From Talpa occidentalis (lineage: Eukaryota > Chordata > Mammalia > Eulipotyphla > Talpidae), in contig NW_023601433.1 in assembly GCF_014898055.3 (NCBI RefSeq), forward strand, positions 18,899,641 through 18,963,640: a stretch of DNA of 64,000 bases. The letters run 5' to 3'. Positions 59,024 through 64,000 of the stretch are shown piece by piece. The position numbers and the translations under genes were made by a program. How positions within the stretch are numbered: position 1 is the stretch's first letter; the number at the start of each line of letters is the position of its first letter. The notes under the pieces were generated by a model. The model was not told where the DNA came from. It ran no database searches and saw only the letters and a program-made list of their open reading frames with translations.

Positions 59024-62000
59024 GGCCAGGGGCGGAGCCTGGGGCTCATCAGCGCTGCTGGGCCAGGTGCGGACTCTTCCCTTTCCAGTGGTGCTGGCTT
59101 GCCAGGGGCTTTCCGCGCCGGCCTGTGTGCCTGCAGTTTTGGAAGAGGCCATGGTCGCCTCTTGTCCCTGGCTTACAGGGGGGGCCCTCCCTGACAGGGA
59201 CCGAGGCCCTCCGACTAGGGCATCTGCAGGCGCACGGCCCCGACGCTGGGGCTGTGAGTGCGAGAGGAGGGTGCAGGCGTGCCCCAGGAGGATGATTTGG
59301 GCTTCTCCCAAGGGGAAGAGAGCCCAGTTCCCCCATGGGGGAGGAAAGTTCCGTACCCCCATGGGTGTAGAGGTGGCCCCAGCCCCGTGGGAGCTGAGGG
59401 TCCCCGAACCCCCTCACCAGCGCCCCCTAGCGGCTGCCCTAGGAAGTGCACCTGTGCGCAGCCAGAGTCGGGTGGGCGGGGTCAGGCTCCGGCCAGGGGC
59501 AGAGCCTGGGGCTCATTAGCGCTGCTGGGCCAGGTGCGGACATTTCCTCTTTTAGTGGTGCTGGCTTGCCTGGGGCTTTCCGCGCCGGCCTGTGTGCCTG
59601 CAGTTTTGGAAGAGGCCCAGGTCGCCGCTTCTCCCTGGCTTACAGGGGGTGCCCTCCCGTTACAGGGACCCCGGCCCTCTGTCTAGGGCGTCTGCGGGCG
59701 CACGTCCCCACCGCTCGGGCTGTGAATGCGAGAGGAGTGTGGAGGCGTGTGCCTAGAGGAAGAATTGGGCTTCCCCTGAAGGGAAGAGGGCCCCGTTCCC
59801 CCATGGGGGAAGACAATCCCGTACCCCCATGGGTGCAGATGTGGCCACAGCCCCGTGGGGGCTAACGGTCCCAGAACCCCCTCACCAGCGGCCCCTAGCG
59901 GCGACCCTAGGAGTGCACCTGTGTGCAGGCAGATTCGAGTGGGCGGGTTCAGGCTCCGGACAGGAGCAGAGCCTAGGGCTCATCAGCACTGCTGGGCAAG
60001 GTGCGGACTCTTCCCCTTTGAGTGGTGCTGGCTTGCCCGGGGTTTTCCGTGCTCGCCTGTGTGCCTGAAGTTTTGGAAGAGGCCGCGGTCGCCGCTTGTC
60101 CCTGGCTTACAGGGGGTGCCCTCCCCTGACAGATTCCCCAGCCCTCCGTCAAGGGTGTATGTGGGCGCACAGCCCCGCCGCTGGGGCTGTGAGTTGGAGA
60201 GGAGGGTGCAGAAGTTCCCCGGGAGGAAGATTTGGGCTTTCCCCGAGGGGAAGAGGGCCCAGTTCTCTGATGGGGGAAGACAATCACGTACCCCCAAGGG
60301 TACAAGGTGGCCCCTGCCATGGGGTGTGAGGGTCCCAAAACCCTCTCACCAGCGCCCCCTAGCTGCGGCTCTAGGAAGTGCACTTGTGTGAAGCCAGAGT
60401 CGGGTGGGCGGGGTCAGGCTCCGGCCAGGGGCGGAGCCTGGGGCTCATCAGCACTGCTGGGCAAGGTGCGGACTCTTCCCCTTTGAGTGGTGCTGGCTTG
60501 CCCGGGGTTTTCCGTGCTCGATGTGTGCCTGAAGTTTTGGAAGAGGCCGCGGTCGCCGCTTGTCCCTGGCTAACAGGGGGTGCCCTCCCCTGACAGGGAC
60601 ACCGGCCCTCCGTCTAGGGCATCTGCGGACTCACGGCCATGCCGCTGGGGCTGGGAGTGCGAGAGGAGGGGGCAGGCGTGCCTGGGAGGAAGATTTGGGC
60701 TTCCCCCGAGGGGAAGAGGGACCCGTTCCCCCCTGGGGGAAGACAATCCCGTACCCCCATGGGTGCAGAGGTGGCTCCAGCCCCTTGGGGGCTGAGGGTC
60801 CCGGATATCCCTGACCAGCGCCCCCTAGCGGCGGTCCTAGGAAGTGCAGCTTTGCGCAGGCAGAGTCGGGTGGGCGGGTTCAGGATCCGGCCAGGGGCGG
60901 AGACTGGGCCTCATCAGCGCTGCTGGGCCACGTGCGGACTCTTCCCCTTTGAGTGCTGCTGGCTTGCCCTGGGCTTTCCACGCTGGCCTGTGTGCCTGCA
61001 GTTTTGGAATAGGCCGCGGTCCCCACTTGACCCTGGCTAACAGGGGGTGCCCTCCCCTGACAGCGACCCCGGCCCTCCGTCTAGGGCGTCTCCGGGCACA
61101 CAGCCCCGCCGCTGATGCTGTGAGTGCGAGAGGAGGGTGCAGGCGTGCCCTGGGTGTAAGGTTTGGGCTTCCACGAAGGGGAAGAGGGCCCCGTTCCTCC
61201 ATGGGGGAGGACAATCCCGTATCCCCATGGGTGCAGGGGTGGCCCCAGCCCGGTGGGGGCTGAAGGTCCCCGAACCACCTCACCATCGCCCCCTAGCGGC
61301 GGCCCTAGGAAGTGCACCTGTGCGCAGCCAGAGTAGGGTGGGCTGGGTCCGGCTCCGGCCAGGGGCGGGGCCTGGGGCTCATCAGCGCTGCTGGGCCAGG
61401 TGCGGACTCTTCCCCTTGAGTGGTGCTGGCTTGCCCGGGGCTTTTCTCCACGCCGGCCTGGGTGCCTGCAGTTTTGGAAGAGGCCGCATTCGCCGCTTGT
61501 CCCTGGCTTCCAGAGGGTGCCCTCCCCGGACAGGGACACCCGGCCCTCCATCTAGTGTGTCTGAGGGTGCACGGCCCCGCCGCTGTGGCTGTGAGTGCGA
61601 GAGGAGTGTGCAGGCGTGCCCCGGGCGGAAGGTTTGGGCTTCCGCGAAGGGGAAGAGGGCCCAGTTCCCCCATGGGTGTGGAAAATCCCGTACCCCCATG
61701 GGTGCAGGGTTGGTCCCAGCCCGGTGGGGGCTGAGGGTCCCCGACCCCCTCACCAGCTCCCCCTAGCGGCGCCCCTAGGAAGTGCACCTGTACGCAGACA
61801 GAGTCGGGTGGGCGGGGTCAGGATCCGGCCTGGGGCGGAGCCTGGGGCTCATCAGCACTGCTGGGCCAGGTGCGGACTCTTCCCCTTTGAGTGGTGCTGG
61901 CTTGGCCAGGGATTTTTTCTGCGCCGGCCTGTGTGCGTGCAGTTTTGGATGAGGCCCCGGTTGCCGCTTGGCCCTGGCTTCCAGGGGGTGCCCTCCCCTG

Positions 62001-64000
62001 ACAGGGACCACGGCCCCCCATCTAGGGCGTCTGCGGGTGCACGGCCTTGCCTCTGGGGCTGTGAGTGTGAGAGGAGGGTGCAGGCATGTCCCGGGAGGAA
62101 GGTTTGGGCTTCCGCGAAGGGGAAGAGGGCCCGTTCCCCCATGGGGGAGGACAATCCCGTACCCCCATGGGTGCAGTTGTGGCCCCAGCCCGGTGCGGGC
62201 TGAGGGTCCCCGAACCCCGTCACCAGCGCCGCCTAGCGGCGGCCATAGTAAGTGCACCTGTTGTCAGCCAGAGTCGGGTGTGTGAGGTCAGGCTCCGGCC
62301 AGGGGCGGAGCCTGGGCCTCATCAGCGCTGCTGGGCCAGGTGCGTACTCTTCCCATTTGAGTGGTGCTGGCTTGCCCGGGGCTTTCCGCGCCGGCCTGTG
62401 TGTCTTCAGTTTTGGAAGAGGCTGCGGTTGCCTCTTGTCCCTGGCTTACAGGGGGTGCCCTCCCCAGACAGGGACAGCGGCCCTCCTTCTTGGGCGTCTG
62501 CGGGCGCACGGCCCCACCGCTGGGGCTGGGAGTGCGAGAGGAGGTTGCAGGCGTGCCCCTCAGATGAAGGTTTGGGTTTCCGCGAAGGGGAAGAGGGCCC
62601 CGTTCCCCCATGGGGAAGATATTCCCGTACCCGCATTGGTGCAGAGGTGGCCCCAGCCCAGTGGGGGCTGAGGGTTCCCGAACTACCTACCAGCGCCCCA
62701 TAACGGCGGCCCTAGGAAGTGCACCTCTGCGCAGGCAGAGTCGGGTGGTCGGGGTCAGGCTTCGGCCAGTGGCGGAGCCTGGGGATCATCAGCGCTGCTG
62801 GGCTGGTGCGGACTCTTCCCCTTTGAGTGCTGCTGGCTTGCCCGGGGCTTTCTGCGCTGGCCTGTGTGCCTGCAGTTTTGGAAGAGGTCGCGGTTGCCGC
62901 TTGTCCCTGGCTTACAGGGTTTGCCCTCCCCTGACAGGGACCCCGCCCCTCCGTCTAGGGCGTCTGCGGGCGCACAAGCCTGCCGCTGGGGCTGTGAGTT
63001 TTAGAGGATTGTGCAGGCGTGCCCCGGGAGGAAGATTTGGGCTTCTGAGAAGGGGAAGAGAGCCCCGTTCCCCCATGGTGGAAGACAATCCCATTCCCCC
63101 ATGGGTGCAGTGGTGGCCCCAGCCCCGTGGGGGCTGAGGGTACCCGAACCCCATCATCAGCGCCCCCAAACGGCGGCCCTAGGAAGTGCACATGTGCGCA
63201 GCCAGAGTCGGGTTGGTGGGGTCAGGCACCGTCCAGGGGAGGAGCCTGGGGTTTTACAGCGCTGCTGGGCCTGGTGCGGACTTTTCCCCTTTGAGTGGTG
63301 CTGGCTTGCCCGGGGCTTTCCGCGTGGGCCTGTGTGCCTGCAGTTTTGGAAGAGGCCGCGGTCGCAGCTTGTCCCTGGCTTTAGGGGGTGCCCTTCCCTG
63401 ACAGGGACATCGGCCCTCCGTCTAGTGCGTCTGCGTGCGCTCGGCCCCTCCGCTTGGACTGTGAGTGCGAGAGGACGGTGCAGGCGTGCCCCGGGAGGAA
63501 GGTTTGGGCTTCCGCGAAGGGGAAGAGGGCACCGTTCCCCCATGGGGGAAGACAATCCCGTACCCCCATGGGTGCAGAGGTGGCCCCAGCCCCGTGGGGC
63601 CTGAGGGTCCCTGAACCCCATCACCAGCGCCCCCTAACGGCGGCCCTAGGAATTGCACCTATGCACAGGCAGAGTCGGTTGGGCGGGGTCAAGCTCTGGC
63701 CAGGGACGGAGCCTGGGGCTCATCAGCGCTGTTGGGCCTGGTGCGCACTCTTCCCCTTTGAGTGGTGCTGGCTTGTTGGGGGCTTTCCACGCTGGCCTGT
63801 GTGCCTGCAGTTTTGGAAGAGGCCGTGGTCGCTGCTTGTCCCTGGCTTACAGGGTTTGCCCTCCCCTGACAGGGACCCCGGCCCTCCGTCTAGGGCGTCT
63901 GCGGGCGCACAACCCTCCGCTGGGGCTGTGAGTGCGAGAGGAGGGTGCAGACGTGTGCCGGGAGGAATATTTGGGCTTCCATAAAGGGGAAGAGGGCCCC
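59024..64000 (+). repeat. GC-rich macrosatellite-like tandem array, unit about 467 bp
   Basis: Units starting GGCCAGGGGCGGAGCCTGGGG or a close variant begin at about 59024, 59490, 59958, 60423, 60889, 61358, 61828, 62297, 62764, 63231 and 63699 (spacing 465-470 bp). That is at least 10.6 copies, continuing past the window. Units have mostly point differences. Each carries a GC box (GGGGCGGAGCC), a CTCF-like motif and, in several units, the perfect palindrome TTCCCCCATGGGGGAA (for example 59796-59811). Unit length is not a multiple of three, so the roughly 200-codon frames seen on both strands drift between units and are not credible genes. Confidence 0.97.
59419..59434. promoter_or_regulatory. 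CTCF-like motif, array unit 1 (representative)
   Basis: AGCGCCCCCTAGCGGC compared with the CTCF core (reverse complement form AGCGCCCCCTGGTGGC) differs at three positions. Equivalent sites occur at 59887, 60351, 60817, 61285, 61755, 62225, 62692, 63159 and 63626. Some are weakened by point changes (for example 62692 and 63159). All have the same orientation. Binding is predicted by motif only. Confidence 0.6.

Noticed and set aside
59024..64000. Roughly 200-codon open frames on both strands of the tandem array
   Set aside because: They result from high GC. The unit length (about 467 bp) is not a multiple of three, frames change from unit to unit, and no start site or domain is conserved.
59024..64000. 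CRISPR array or rRNA spacer interpretation of the tandem repeat
   Set aside because: Units are long, contiguous and spacer-free in mammalian DNA, and there is no rRNA gene or Pol I terminator signature.

Overview
The window is mammalian genomic DNA. It carries one full-length LINE-1 and many older LINE-1 pieces. It also carries about a dozen copies of a tRNA-derived SINE (head close to GGCCTCCCTGGTGGCGCAGCGG, B-box GGTTCGATCCC, T-rich/A-rich tail), degenerate endogenous retroviruses, and intronless relics of a sperm-motility-kinase-like (SMOK) family. The SINE type suggests a laurasiatherian; I loosely associate it with rhinolophoid bats, but that placement is a weak guess. No intact protein-coding gene is supported.

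Layout. A SMOK-like pseudogene lies on the minus strand at 73-1586. It starts a block A (1191-21814) that reappears in inverted orientation at 26603-40860 (A-inverse). The arms look about 97-98 % identical by eye, and each contains the same old LINE-1 and SINE insertions in mirror image. The left arm additionally carries a full-length LINE-1 (5081-11390) whose pre-insertion site is preserved in the right arm at 36977-36989. After a 100-N assembly gap (21815-21914) comes block B (21915-23879), then a single-copy spacer C (23880-26602), A-inverse, and immediately an inverted copy of B (40857-42829). B-inverse is fused into the middle of the right-arm SMOK copy through a 4-bp microhomology. The order is A-[gap]-B-C-A'-B', not a simple palindrome. 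A third, diverged B copy lies at about 53955-54680.

42830-47700 is mostly old LINE-1 and SINE. At 47698-50600 there are two more SMOK relics in direct orientation on the plus strand, separated by a second 100-N gap (48678-48777). One keeps the leader, kinase C-lobe, UBA domain and C-terminal tail; the other keeps only the tail. 51780-53940 is a decayed class I (gamma-like) endogenous retrovirus. 54720-55345 is a LINE-1 5' fragment, and 55346-58090 is a decayed, probably class II (beta-like) endogenous retrovirus on the minus strand. Both retroviral relics are broken up by SINEs.

From 59024 to the end of the window is a GC-rich tandem array with a unit of about 467 bp and at least 10.6 copies. 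Every unit carries a CTCF-like motif in the same orientation. An ampliconic inverted repeat of a testis-type kinase, close to a tandem array of CTCF-like sites, recalls sex-chromosome ampliconic DNA and macrosatellites such as DXZ4. That comparison is inference only. The array and the inverted-repeat junctions are the parts most worth following up.
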